NCBI GenBank assembly: GCA_026001225.1
Contig: BNZQ01000002.1
Coordinates: 1-62,975 of the forward strand
Length of the DNA stretch: 62,975 bases
DNA from: Clostridia bacterium
GTDB taxonomy: Bacteria; Bacillota; Clostridia; Christensenellales; DUVY01
Direction of reading: 5' to 3'
Made by a program: the position numbers and the translations under genes. Each line of letters starts with the position of its first letter. Position 1 is the first letter of the stretch. The notes below the pieces were generated by a model. It made no database searches and was not told the DNA's origin. It worked only from the letters and a program-made list of their open reading frames with translations. This document shows, one piece after another, positions 48,401 through 57,752 of the stretch.

Positions 48401-48852
48401 CGTCGGAACTGGGTATTGACGGCGCTATCGTCCCCGACCTGCCGTTTGAGGAAAAAAATGAATTGGCGGACGATTGCTTACAATACGGTATTACGCAGAT
48501 CTCCATGATCGCGCCGATGTCAAAAGCGCGGATCGAAAGGATCGCGCGAAGCTCCGAGGGTTTTCTTTACTGCGTATCCTCGCTCGGCGTTACCGGAATC
48601 CGCAGTAAAATCAACACAAACATTTCCGAAATGATACGCCAAGCAAGAGCGGTTTCGTCGATTCCGTGCGCGGTGGGATTCGGAATTTCCACGCCGGAGC
48701 AGGCGCGCGATCTGGCCGCCGTGTCGGACGGCGTGATCCTCGGCAGCGCGATTGTCAAGCTGGTCGCGGAACACGGCGGGAAAAGCGTCGAGCCTATAAA
48801 GCGGTTTGTGCTGAAAATCAACGACGCCGTAAAAACCGCTTCACAGCCCTCG
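48401..48852 (+). pseudogene. trpA: Tryptophan synthase alpha chain, internal and C-terminal fragment
   Basis: ELGIDGAIVPDLPFEEKNEL, YCVSSLGVTGIRS, then PCAVGFGISTPEQA and GVILGSAIVKLV are the core and phosphate-binding parts of TrpA. The first 120 or so residues, including the catalytic N-terminal Glu, are absent; the sequence before about 48400 is unrelated. No stop codon occurs at the normal end; the frame runs on antisense through the next gene. It is a dead remnant, and no other trp gene is in the window. Confidence 0.88.
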
Positions 48853-48915
48853 CGGAAACGCCCCCCTTATAATAGCGCAGACACGAGCTTTCTCCCCTCT
48901 CTCGGGCTGCGGAAT

Positions 48916-49920
48916 TTACCGCTTGCCCGCGCATTTCAGCAAGGCGAAATATTTTTCGTCCGCCATGTAGGCGGGCACGCTGTTTCCCGTGCCCAACGCA
49001 TAGCCGCAGTTGGCCGTTTTTTCCAAAATATTCTTGCAGCGGCGGACAATCTCCGATTCGGGAGAGCGAATCAAAAAATCCACGTCGATACCGCCCAATA
49101 CCGCCATATGCCCTTTCAACTGATCGTAGGCTTGCTCTACCGGCATGATCTTGTCCTCGTAGGAATGCCGCGCGTCATAGCCCAAGGCGAACAGGTCGTT
49201 TAGGATCATCGAATAATTGCCGCACGAATGCAGAATCGCGGGCTTGCCCTTGCGGCGGATCGTTTCCACGATTTTTTTGTGCCAAGGAAAGACGAATTTG
49301 CGCATGTCGCCGACGGAAAGCATCGTTTGGGTATTGAACCCCCAATCATCGTTGCTGATCAACGCGCCCACGCTTTCATGCTCCGCGCTTCGCTCGTAGT
49401 ATTTGACCAAGCCGCTCCCGACCTTTTCAAACAAATCCCACACAAGTTGAGGGTCGTCATACAGCAAAAGGCACAAATTGTCAAAGCCCGCCAACGAAAT
49501 GACGTTTTCCAACACGCCGCCCGGGCCCATGACGACCGTTTTCATGTTGTCGGGCAAGTCGTCCGCGATCGCGTCCAGCGCGGAGTAATCGCATTTATCG
49601 GCATCCATCCAAGGGTAGGCGGCCAAGCTTTGCCGATCGGTAATAGCGGCCGAGGCGTTGAGCGAAACCGATTCCTTGCCCGCCTCGGTTGCCGGCGCGT
49701 TGAACCAATACCCGCTGCCCCGCACAATCGCGCAATCGTAGCCGTAATACCAAAAGGTTCTCACCGCCGAGCACATTGCCGCGAGCGGAGAGGAAACGTC
49801 GTATTTCGAGCCGCAAGCCGCGCGCCAAAGCCGATCGTTCAGCAGCATCTCGAACAGAACCGGACGGTCCGCTTGCTCGCGCCGCAGTATCTTTAAAAAT
49901 TGATTGAAATCCGCTTTCAT
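48916..49920 (-). CDS. URO-D-fold protein (uroporphyrinogen-decarboxylase-like)
   Basis: 334 residues with the URO-D barrel pattern: DRPVLFEMLLNDRLW, VVMGPGGVLEN, KPAILHSCGNYSMILND, VLGGIDVDFLI and a C-terminal GTGNSVPAYM. Members outside haem synthesis include methyltransferases acting with corrinoid proteins and many unassigned proteins of glycan clusters. Here it ends a sugar operon, with no haem genes nearby, so haem synthesis is unlikely. No strong ribosome site is visible. Confidence 0.8.
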   Translation of the reverse strand: MKADFNQFLKILRREQADRPVLFEMLLNDRLWRAACGSKYDVSSPLAAMCSAVRTFWYYGYDCAIVRGSGYWFNAPATEAGKESVSLNASAAITDRQSLAAYPWMDADKCDYSALDAIADDLPDNMKTVVMGPGGVLENVISLAGFDNLCLLLYDDPQLVWDLFEKVGSGLVKYYERSAEHESVGALISNDDWGFNTQTMLSVGDMRKFVFPWHKKIVETIRRKGKPAILHSCGNYSMILNDLFALGYDARHSYEDKIMPVEQAYDQLKGHMAVLGGIDVDFLIRSPESEIVRRCKNILEKTANCGYALGTGNSVPAYMADEKYFALLKCAGKR

Positions 49921-49962
49921 TTTTTATAGTATATTTCTTTCATCACAAAAACGCAAGGGATT

Positions 49963-51840
49963 TCACGCTTCTGCATCAACGGGAACGTCGGCCTCGAAAT
50001 ACCCCTTTAAAATCAGCTGATAAAAATATCCGTCGAGGACGCTTTGAATCTCGGGTTCGGTTTCGTACAGCAGCTTTTCAAACCTTGCGAATTTTTCCTG
50101 TAAAAGCTCCTTGGGGGCGTTCCGCGCTTTCAGACAGAGCATATCCGCGAGCGGTTCTAAAAAACCGATAAAGATCAGCGCGTGGGAAAGCGATTGCGCT
50201 TCGGCGGCGTTTTCGGGCCGCGCGTTTTGAAAGGCGGCGCGGTAAAATTCCAGCGCGGCGGGCGCTTCCTCCATGCCTTTTGCGAACGCCTTGTCCAGCG
50301 GCAGCTCGCCGCGTATCTTTTTGTAGTCGAACAGCCCGCTCACCGTTTCAAAAAATTCGCGCGCAAGGGCGGCATTTTGTCCGAAAGCGGCGGAAAAATA
50401 CTCGCCGGCCAACGCAGAGAAGTCCTCCCCGCCCCCGAAAAGCGCGCGGGACAGAACGTACATACAAAGCCCGTTCGGGAAAAACGCCCGCTGCAGCTGA
50501 CAGCTGATAAAGCCGCGCGTGCCGAGAGCGTTTAATCCTTTCATATCCTCAAAGACCGTCCTTGCGAGCGAAAGATTGCCGTAATCCTTGTAAATGTCCC
50601 ACATCAGATGATAGTCGAACACAAAGCTGTCGCCCCGGAAAAGCTTTTGCCACTCGACTAAAAACGCGAGATTGGCGTCGGTGTCGGTGAGCAGTTTGAT
50701 TTCGTTAAGCCGAAACTCCGGCAGCGCGCCGGCGAGCGCGGGCATACGGCCGTCCTGCAAAAAGGAATTGGTAAAGGTGCGCGTGATCGGCGCGAACATC
50801 ATGATAAACCGTCCGGGGTTCTCGAAGCGGAAAACCTCGGGCGGCCAAAGCAATTCATAATAAATCAGAAAAACGATCTTGACGTTCGAGCCGTCCGCCG
50901 TCAAGCGCGCGTCAAGCTCGTTCAAGAGGCGCACGTACTGGTCCGGCGGGCCGAACTCCGCGCATTTTTCACACTCGCAAAAATTGTTGTAGTTGTCCGC
51001 CAGCCAAACGTGCAGAACGTCCACCTCTGAATGCCGCTTTACGTAAGCGGCGACACTTTCCGTAAAGCTCGCGCGCGCTTCCGGGTTCCCGTAGCAAAGG
51101 TGTGTGTTTAAGGGAATGCCGCCAAAAAATTTCCGTTCCCCGCCCGTCATAGCCAATAATTCGCGCTTACAGCCGATAACGGACTCATCGACCTTATGCC
51201 ACCCTGCCGCGCGATAACCCACTGCTTCGCACGTCCAACCGTGCCCGACGGCGTGATAGATCATATCCCGCAGCTTGATCGCCCGGACAATCTTTTTCAT
51301 ATTCGCCGCATTTTGGGCGCGGGTATATTCGCCGCTCGCGTACTCGTTGTTTTCGTGCGTATACCAACGCTCGAAAAAGGTAAAGGAATCCATGAACTGT
51401 AAAAAGTACGCCGAGAACCCCGCCTTGGGCGCCCAATCGATGATGTCCAAAACGTTTTCCGCGGACACCGCGCCCTCGATCGTAATGCCGCGGTGGCGGT
51501 TGTCCGGTTTAAAGTCCAACCGGACGGTGCAATCCCCGGGGGCGAGCCGAACGAGCCGCTCCCCCTCGGGCGTCGGGTTGAGGAAACGGCAGCCGAGCGC
51601 GGTAAAGAATTTATATACGCCGAGCAGAACGCTGCGCCGGTTGATCCCCGCGATCGTTCCCTTGCCGCCCCGCACATCGATCACAAACGCGTCGTCGAAC
51701 AGCGCATCGTATTCTTCGGAGTAAAATTTTGTCCGAAGCCCGGGGTCGACCGAAAGCGCGATCGCCGCGTTCTTGTTTCCCGTTATCTTTTCGTAATATC
51801 CGTCCAATTCGCTTTTCGCGAACTTTATCGTCTTATCCAA
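49963..51840 (-). CDS. DUF4838 glycoside-hydrolase-like protein
   Basis: 625 residues, starting at a TTG at 51840 with AGGAG eight bases upstream. N-terminal alpha/beta region with INRRSVLLGVYKFFTALGCRFL typical of GH67/GH20-like N-terminal domains, then a TIM-barrel-like DUF4838 part with HVWLADNYNNFCECEKC. No signal peptide, so cytoplasmic. Probably acts on the oligosaccharide imported by the operon's transporter; the substrate is unknown. Confidence 0.75.
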   Translation of the reverse strand: MDKTIKFAKSELDGYYEKITGNKNAAIALSVDPGLRTKFYSEEYDALFDDAFVIDVRGGKGTIAGINRRSVLLGVYKFFTALGCRFLNPTPEGERLVRLAPGDCTVRLDFKPDNRHRGITIEGAVSAENVLDIIDWAPKAGFSAYFLQFMDSFTFFERWYTHENNEYASGEYTRAQNAANMKKIVRAIKLRDMIYHAVGHGWTCEAVGYRAAGWHKVDESVIGCKRELLAMTGGERKFFGGIPLNTHLCYGNPEARASFTESVAAYVKRHSEVDVLHVWLADNYNNFCECEKCAEFGPPDQYVRLLNELDARLTADGSNVKIVFLIYYELLWPPEVFRFENPGRFIMMFAPITRTFTNSFLQDGRMPALAGALPEFRLNEIKLLTDTDANLAFLVEWQKLFRGDSFVFDYHLMWDIYKDYGNLSLARTVFEDMKGLNALGTRGFISCQLQRAFFPNGLCMYVLSRALFGGGEDFSALAGEYFSAAFGQNAALAREFFETVSGLFDYKKIRGELPLDKAFAKGMEEAPAALEFYRAAFQNARPENAAEAQSLSHALIFIGFLEPLADMLCLKARNAPKELLQEKFARFEKLLYETEPEIQSVLDGYFYQLILKGYFEADVPVDAEA

Positions 51841-51858
51841 AGCAGCCGCTCCTAAAAA

Positions 51859-52887
51859 TTATTTCTTTTTAAATCCAAACAACAGCAATGCCGCCGCGAG
51901 ACAGACCGACAGACCCGCCGCGGCCTTTGCGCAACCGCCGGTGTCCGGGGTCCCCGGCGGCACCTCTGCGCCCGGTTTCTGCTCGCCGTCCCCGATATCG
52001 GGCAAAGGCGGCGCGGTTTCGACGTCGTTATTTTTCAAATAAACGTCGTCCGCGTATAAATGCGCGACACAAGCGTTAATGCTCGCATAGCCGTATTGAT
52101 TGGCGGAGTTTTTGTCGTTGTAATAATATCCCATATAGAGGTCGTCAAAATAGACGCGGAAATAATACCCGTCCGCCGCAACCTTCACCGTATGCCACTC
52201 GTTCAGCACGGGAACGGAGGACGAAACCGACGGATCGTAAATATAGCTTTTACCCGATTCGTTGTCGCCGGGAACCGCGTCGGGATGCAGCGCCGGATCG
52301 CTCGCCGGATTCTTGATACGGGCGGTGTCGTCCATCGAGCTGCCGCCCACACCGCGCATGACCTGAAACCGGACGGACGTACCGCCGCCCGCACGGTCCT
52401 CTATACGGAAGTAAATCATGACGTTGTCGCAACCGTTATAACGGACGTTGACGCTCTTACGCATAGAAAAACCGAACCACGCTCCCTCCGCCGCCAACGG
52501 CTTTACGCGCATGCTCAATTCAAAATCCTTTGTCCGGATCTCCTTGGGCGCGATATAGAAAAAGGAACCGTTGGCCGCCGTGTTATTGATCTCCAGCACC
52601 TTATTCCCGCCGTCGTTTCTTACCGCGTACTTATCGTCCGCGCACTCGACGTCGTTGGAATCGCTCTCGTCAAGATCGATAAATTCGTTGTCCCACTTCG
52701 CGTTGAGCTGTTTGGGCGCGTATCCGCTTTCACCGAACGCCGTATATCCCTCAAAGTCGTCGTAAAAACTCGGCGTGGGACTGCCCGGGTCAATCTCGGG
52801 AGCCGCCGCGCGGACGGACGTTGCGAAACCGAACGGCGGCAAGCACAACGCGGCCGCCAGCAGAAACAATATGCCTTTCTTTTTCAT
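51859..52887 (-). CDS. Secreted lectin-like protein with Gly-Cys anchor tail
   Basis: 342 residues. Signal peptide (ILFLLAAALCLPPFGFATSVRA), then a concanavalin/LamG-like sandwich (FYDDFEGYTAFG, FELSMRVKPLAAEGAWFGFSM, NEWHTVKVAADGYYFRVYFDDLYMGYY). A Pro-rich linker leads to PDTGGCAKAAAG, a hydrophobic helix and KKK. The tail matches those of the proteins at 32537 and 59855. Likely binds polysaccharide at the surface. Confidence 0.78.
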   Translation of the reverse strand: MKKKGILFLLAAALCLPPFGFATSVRAAAPEIDPGSPTPSFYDDFEGYTAFGESGYAPKQLNAKWDNEFIDLDESDSNDVECADDKYAVRNDGGNKVLEINNTAANGSFFYIAPKEIRTKDFELSMRVKPLAAEGAWFGFSMRKSVNVRYNGCDNVMIYFRIEDRAGGGTSVRFQVMRGVGGSSMDDTARIKNPASDPALHPDAVPGDNESGKSYIYDPSVSSSVPVLNEWHTVKVAADGYYFRVYFDDLYMGYYYNDKNSANQYGYASINACVAHLYADDVYLKNNDVETAPPLPDIGDGEQKPGAEVPPGTPDTGGCAKAAAGLSVCLAAALLLFGFKKK

Positions 52888-52910
52888 TTTCTATTTCCTT
52901 TTCCGTGAAA

Positions 52911-53768
52911 TTATCCTTTCAGGCCGCCCGCGACCGTGTTCTCAATGATCGTCTTTTGAAACGCGGAAAACACGGCGATGACGGGTATGAGCGAAATGAG
53001 CATGAGCGCAAACAGCACGGGCAACGTGCCGCCGTACTGCATTGTACTGACCAACTGCTGCATACCGACCGCCAGCGTGGGATGCTTTCGGAGGAACATG
53101 TACGGGGTAAAGTAGTCGTTCCAAAGCCCGATCGCTTGTACAATGCCCACGGCGAACAGCGCGGGAACCGCCTGCGGCAGCATGATCGAAATAAAAATGC
53201 GGAAATCGGAGCAGCCGTCAATCTGCCCCGCCTCGGCGTACGACCAGCTGATGCTGCGCAGGAAGCCGTAAAGCAGAATAAAGTTGAAACCGAATCCGCC
53301 GCTGTACTGGAGCAGCACGCCGATATAGGTATTGTACAGCTTCAAATCGACCATCAGCTTGTAGGACGCGCTGAGCGAGCCCACGGTGGGAACGAGCATT
53401 ATGATAATAGCGGCCGTATAGATAAAACCGCTGCCCTTAAATTTATATTTTGCCACGACGTATGCGGCGCACACCGAAAAGAAAACCGACAACACCGTGC
53501 CGCCCACAACCAAAATAAGGCTGTTCACCAACATATCGGGCAGTGTGGTTTGACCGACCTTGAGCTTGAAAGCGTCGGCAAAATTGGAAAACTTCCACTC
53601 CTTCGGCAAACGCCAAACATTATCAAAGAACTCTGCGTTGGTTTTAAAGGCGTTGAGTAACACCCAAACGAACGGAAATAGCAACGACAGCGCGTACAGC
53701 GCGAACACCGCAAAGGTGATCCACAAAATAATTTTTCTTGTCGTTTTATATCTCATACTTATATACAT
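52911..53768 (-). CDS. ABC sugar-transporter permease (MalG type)
   Basis: 285 residues if started at the ATG at 53768; AAGGAGGG lies very close, so the ATG at 53756 may be used instead. Six membrane segments and EAA loop EAGQIDGCSDFRIF. It ends VAGGLKG, the usual C-terminus of the family. Confidence 0.9.
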   Translation of the reverse strand: MYISMRYKTTRKIILWITFAVFALYALSLLFPFVWVLLNAFKTNAEFFDNVWRLPKEWKFSNFADAFKLKVGQTTLPDMLVNSLILVVGGTVLSVFFSVCAAYVVAKYKFKGSGFIYTAAIIIMLVPTVGSLSASYKLMVDLKLYNTYIGVLLQYSGGFGFNFILLYGFLRSISWSYAEAGQIDGCSDFRIFISIMLPQAVPALFAVGIVQAIGLWNDYFTPYMFLRKHPTLAVGMQQLVSTMQYGGTLPVLFALMLISLIPVIAVFSAFQKTIIENTVAGGLKG

Positions 53769-53931
53769 GCCCTCCTTGACGGGCGCAAAACGTGAGTAAA
53801 GAAACGGTGCAGATACAAGCAAGACGAGGAAACGGTAATTTTCCGACGGGGAATGCAGACACCCCTACATGACCCAAGGAAAATTTCCGATGACAGGGTA
53901 TTGCGATGTATATCCGCCGTTTCTTTCACGT

Positions 53932-54855
53932 TTAAAACTCGCACTTCGGATTGAACCTCTCCATAATACGCTTGATCCCCAAAATGACCGGTACGCCGAT
54001 GACCGAAAAGACCATGCCGGTGGCGGCGGCGCGTTCCAACTGCGTGCCCTCCACAAAGGAAACGACATAAAGAGCGATCGTCTGCGACGTGCCGTTCGGC
54101 CCGCCGGCGGTCAACAGCTTGGGCTGCAGGAACAGCGTGAAAACAACCGTGGAACCCAGGACGAACAGCGTCGAGAGCGTGGGATAAATCAGCGGCACAA
54201 CCACGCTCCACAGCTCGCGGCCCATTTTTATGCCGTCAATGCGCCCCGCCTCGAAAATGTCCTGCGGAATCCGGCTGATAGCGCCCGTAATCAGCACCAC
54301 GTTGTACCCGATTCCCGCCCAAAGACAATAGACCATAATCATGCCCATGGACACGGTCTTTGTGCCCATCCAGCCGTTCGGCGGAATGACGGAGCCCGCG
54401 CCGATCGCCCGCAGCAAGGAATTGACCGGCCCGAAATCCGAGTTGAACATGAACTGAAACACCATCGTCAGCACGACGATCGAGATCATGGTCGGGAAGA
54501 AAAACACCACGCGGAAAACGCGATGCCCGAGTACCTTTTGAAACAGCAGATACGCGGCTATCACGGAGAGCGGCAACAAGATAAAATTGTTGAACGGCAG
54601 CATGAGCAGACTGTTGACGATCGTCCGCCGCAAGGTGCCGCCGAATTCCCCCGTAAGCTCGTTCCAAAACAGTTTGTAATGCCAAAAGCCGAGCGCGCCC
54701 GTCGTCGGGTTTTTAAAGGAAAGCACGACGGTATTGATGTTGACGAACAGCCAAAAAATCAGAAAATGACAGATCGGATACGCCAACATCAGCGCGATAA
54801 AAATACCGCGCCGGACGTTAATTTTTTTCTTTTTCTTTACGATGACCGCATGCAT
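53932..54855 (-). CDS. ABC sugar-transporter permease (MalF/UgpA type)
   Basis: 307 residues, six membrane segments, EAA loop EAGRIDGIKMGREL, basic N-terminus VKKKKKINVRRG. Pairs with the permease just downstream and the lipoprotein at 56354. As with the first importer, no ATPase gene is nearby. Confidence 0.9.
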   Translation of the reverse strand: MHAVIVKKKKKINVRRGIFIALMLAYPICHFLIFWLFVNINTVVLSFKNPTTGALGFWHYKLFWNELTGEFGGTLRRTIVNSLLMLPFNNFILLPLSVIAAYLLFQKVLGHRVFRVVFFFPTMISIVVLTMVFQFMFNSDFGPVNSLLRAIGAGSVIPPNGWMGTKTVSMGMIMVYCLWAGIGYNVVLITGAISRIPQDIFEAGRIDGIKMGRELWSVVVPLIYPTLSTLFVLGSTVVFTLFLQPKLLTAGGPNGTSQTIALYVVSFVEGTQLERAAATGMVFSVIGVPVILGIKRIMERFNPKCEF

Positions 54856-54907
54856 ACTCTTTACCGTTCTCTACTCCGCTCCCAGTTTTTTTAGTCCCTT
54901 TTCGGCG

Positions 54908-56314
54908 TCAATTCTGAATCGGGATAATGAACGCGCCCTCGCCCGGCTCGAGCGTCAGATTGCATACGCCATTTGTCAAAGCGACCGTTTCGGGTTGGCC
55001 CTTGCGGTACAGTATCGCCTTGTCGGCGTTATTGAATGTTATCGAAACGGCGTCGTCCTTTTTGTAGGTCGCGTCGGCGAAATTTTGGACCAGGAAGCCG
55101 TCGTAACCGTCCTTGTCCTTGAACGCTCCCACGATCGTATCCTGCTCCGCGGTAAGCGACTTGATCCGCGGCGAGGACGCGAGCGGGGTCTTTAACATTT
55201 TAAAGTTCTTGTTCATGCCCGTCACGTTTTTGGTTCCCACAAACGTCATCGTGCCCTGCCACTCGTAATTTAGGTAAACGTGGTCAAAGGCGGCAAGCTC
55301 CGCGTTGATCGTCTTTGCGTAATCGTAGGTCGGCGTGCGGCGGCCATCCTTGGTGATCAGCGCGGCCTTGCTGTCCTCGTCGCCCGCAAACTCGAGCGGC
55401 GTCCAATAGCAGAAATACTGCACGCCCTGCACGCCGTACGCCATGCTCGAATAAATCAGCCACCGCAGTTCCTCTAAATTCGGCATACGCGTGCTGCCGT
55501 CATAGGACATCGCCTGCACGAAATCCCAAAAAGGAATGCCCGCCGCCTTGGTTTGATTGGCCACGATCTCCAAATTATAGAGGTAATCGCCCGTCAATTC
55601 CGGCGTGCCGAACCCGTCCGTCAGCAACGGATAATTGTCAAAGGACAAAAAATCCGGATTCAATTTCGAGATGTATTCCGAAATGTAATCCTCGTATTTG
55701 GAGCGGCCCGTCTGACGCGAACCGGCGAGAGCGGGAAACAGATTGACATAAAAGGTCTTGCCCGGAAACGCCTGCTCATAGATCGTCTTGACAAGAGCCA
55801 AATTGTCGTACCGATCCGCACTCGGCTCGTCGGTTGCCATATGCCCCGCGAAAGCGGGCAGATTGCGGTAATTTTCCGCCCACGTTTGCAAATATTCGGG
55901 GGTCTCGTCGATCATCGCGTCCAAGCCCGTGTGCCGGACATACATTTTTATGCCGGCGTTGTGCGCGTATTCCAACGCCTTGATCGTCTTCGAATCCGGG
56001 GCGTTGGGATTCCATTCATAGTAAATTTGAATGATACTGTTCAAGCCCGCCTCGGCGATCTCGTCAAAGCGTTCCTGCGTCACAAAGTCGGGGTTGCCCC
56101 TGCCGCCCCAATTCCCCTGCGGCGGGGAAACCCACCCGCCGATCTCCATGACCTTGGAGGAAATGTCGGCGGAGTAGTCAGGCGCGCCCTTCGGCACGTT
56201 GCCGCTACCGTTGCCGCTACCGTTGCCGCCGCCGTTGTCGCCGCACGCGAAAAGAGGCAGTCCCGCCAGCACGGCAAGCAATATCGCCATAATTTTCTTT
56301 TTCATCTTTTTCAT
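54908..56314 (-). CDS. TIM-barrel glycoside-hydrolase-like lipoprotein
   Basis: 468 residues. Lipobox LFAC, then a Gly/Asn/Ser linker. The barrel has FAGHMATDEPS (probable acid Glu), FYVNLFPALAG, LSFDNYPLL and YSSMAYGVQGVQYFCYW, followed by a C-terminal beta domain. Clear paralogue of the barrel in the protein at 57753. Resembles GH42/GH35-like clans, but I cannot name the family. Outer-surface enzyme or binding protein of the operon. Confidence 0.72.
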   Translation of the reverse strand: MKKMKKKIMAILLAVLAGLPLFACGDNGGGNGSGNGSGNVPKGAPDYSADISSKVMEIGGWVSPPQGNWGGRGNPDFVTQERFDEIAEAGLNSIIQIYYEWNPNAPDSKTIKALEYAHNAGIKMYVRHTGLDAMIDETPEYLQTWAENYRNLPAFAGHMATDEPSADRYDNLALVKTIYEQAFPGKTFYVNLFPALAGSRQTGRSKYEDYISEYISKLNPDFLSFDNYPLLTDGFGTPELTGDYLYNLEIVANQTKAAGIPFWDFVQAMSYDGSTRMPNLEELRWLIYSSMAYGVQGVQYFCYWTPLEFAGDEDSKAALITKDGRRTPTYDYAKTINAELAAFDHVYLNYEWQGTMTFVGTKNVTGMNKNFKMLKTPLASSPRIKSLTAEQDTIVGAFKDKDGYDGFLVQNFADATYKKDDAVSITFNNADKAILYRKGQPETVALTNGVCNLTLEPGEGAFIIPIQN

Positions 56315-56353
56315 CTTTGTTCTTCCTTTTTCCTTTTTCTGCTCTTCTTCAAC

Positions 56354-57733
56354 TTAACCGAGTATCGCCGCCCACGACGACCACTGACTCTGCACATAGG
56401 AATACATCGTGTTGACAACCGTCTGCGGGCTTTCGTTGTCGGTGATCATTACGCCGTAAGGCTGACCGTAGGAGGGCCACTTGTTGACGTAATTGACTTG
56501 AAAAAGCGGGCTTTGAGAAATCTCATACAATCCGACGCTGTTCTCCCAAATATCCAGGCACGACCGCGTAAATCCGCTTAAATCCGTTATGTCCTTGACC
56601 GAATATTTGAACGGACGCGGCGCGCCGCACTTTTGGGTGTACAGCTTGCTCATCGCGTCGCTGTGGACAAACTGCAGGAATTTTTTTGCCAATTCCTTGT
56701 TTTCCGCCAGCTTCGGAATGATGATGAAATCGCCCGCCATCGTATTGTTCAACTTGATCGGCTGTCCGTCTGCTCCGGTCTTGGCGCCCGCTATCACGGG
56801 AGTGGGCATCATACGGATTTCGATACTGCCCGGCTCGATATTGTTCCGCATTTCGTATTCCAGCCACGCGCCGTTGGGGATCATGGCCGCCTTGCCCTGA
56901 ATAAAGGCCATCTGCGCCTCGATATGGTTTTTGGACATACTGCCGTCCGCCGAATTTTTGGCGGTGCCGTTGCCGCGGCAGATCAGGCTTTGAAAGACCT
57001 CGAGCGCCTTTACGCGCCCCGTCTGCTGAAAGACCTCGGGGCTGTCGAATTTATAAAAATTGTTGAAGTTCTCCACGCCCTCGTACTGCGCCCACCATGT
57101 CATGACGGGAAAGTCCCAGTACATCGCCTGACCCGACCACGAGAACGGCGCGATGTTGCCCGGCGCGGCGCTGATCGTATTGCACAGCGTCTCCAGCTCC
57201 GCCACCGTCGTCGGCACTTCCCAGCCGCGAGCGTCGAACATCGTCTTATTGTAGGCGATCCCCGCCGCGCCGTCGTTCAAGGGAATCGCGTATTTGTTTT
57301 GGCCGACCTTGCCGAAGTCCCTCACGCCCTCCACCATAAAATCCGTCAAGGTCACGCCCGGATCCACCTCGGACGCGTACAAATCGTCGAGCGGCTCCAG
57401 CTGTCCCTTTTTCGCCCACGATTGCCAATTCGTGGTCAATCCGATAAAGATGTCGGAGAGGTTGGATTCCGCGTCCAAACGCGTGCCGATCTCGCCCGTC
57501 ATTTGAGAGCTGCCCTCCAACTCGACCTCGATCGGTTCGTCGGGGTGCGCGGCGTTGTACGCATCGATCCAGGACACCAGCCATTGCCGGCCGTAACCCG
57601 CTTCCACAAAGGAAATGCGCAGCTTGTTCGTTCCGACGCGGCTCGTCCCCTTGCCCTTGCCGCACGCAACGACGCCGAGCGCCAATACGGCGGCCGCGAA
57701 GAGTACGAATAGTTTTTTCCAAAGATTTTTCAT
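56354..57733 (-). CDS. Solute-binding lipoprotein of the second ABC importer
   Basis: 459 residues, lipobox VVACG. Family-1-type sugar-binding fold (RISFVEAGYGRQWLVSWIDAYN, IAYNKTMFDARGWEVP, PRPFKYSVKDI). AAGGAG lies ten bases upstream. It lies between two paralogous barrel lipoproteins in the same operon. Confidence 0.9.
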   Translation of the reverse strand: MKNLWKKLFVLFAAAVLALGVVACGKGKGTSRVGTNKLRISFVEAGYGRQWLVSWIDAYNAAHPDEPIEVELEGSSQMTGEIGTRLDAESNLSDIFIGLTTNWQSWAKKGQLEPLDDLYASEVDPGVTLTDFMVEGVRDFGKVGQNKYAIPLNDGAAGIAYNKTMFDARGWEVPTTVAELETLCNTISAAPGNIAPFSWSGQAMYWDFPVMTWWAQYEGVENFNNFYKFDSPEVFQQTGRVKALEVFQSLICRGNGTAKNSADGSMSKNHIEAQMAFIQGKAAMIPNGAWLEYEMRNNIEPGSIEIRMMPTPVIAGAKTGADGQPIKLNNTMAGDFIIIPKLAENKELAKKFLQFVHSDAMSKLYTQKCGAPRPFKYSVKDITDLSGFTRSCLDIWENSVGLYEISQSPLFQVNYVNKWPSYGQPYGVMITDNESPQTVVNTMYSYVQSQWSSWAAILG

Positions 57734-57752
57734 GTCAAGGTTCTCCTTTTTT

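Noticed and set aside
48463..49203. A 246-codon gene from trpA into the next gene
   Set aside because: Only the first part matches TrpA; the rest is antisense to the URO-D-like gene, so it is read-through of a remnant.
48916..49920. Haem biosynthesis hemE
   Set aside because: Low resemblance outside the fold and a sugar-operon setting with no other haem gene.
53869..57712. Several 340-360-codon plus-strand genes
   Set aside because: All are antisense to well-recognised permease, lipoprotein and binding-protein genes and show His/Arg-rich shadow composition.
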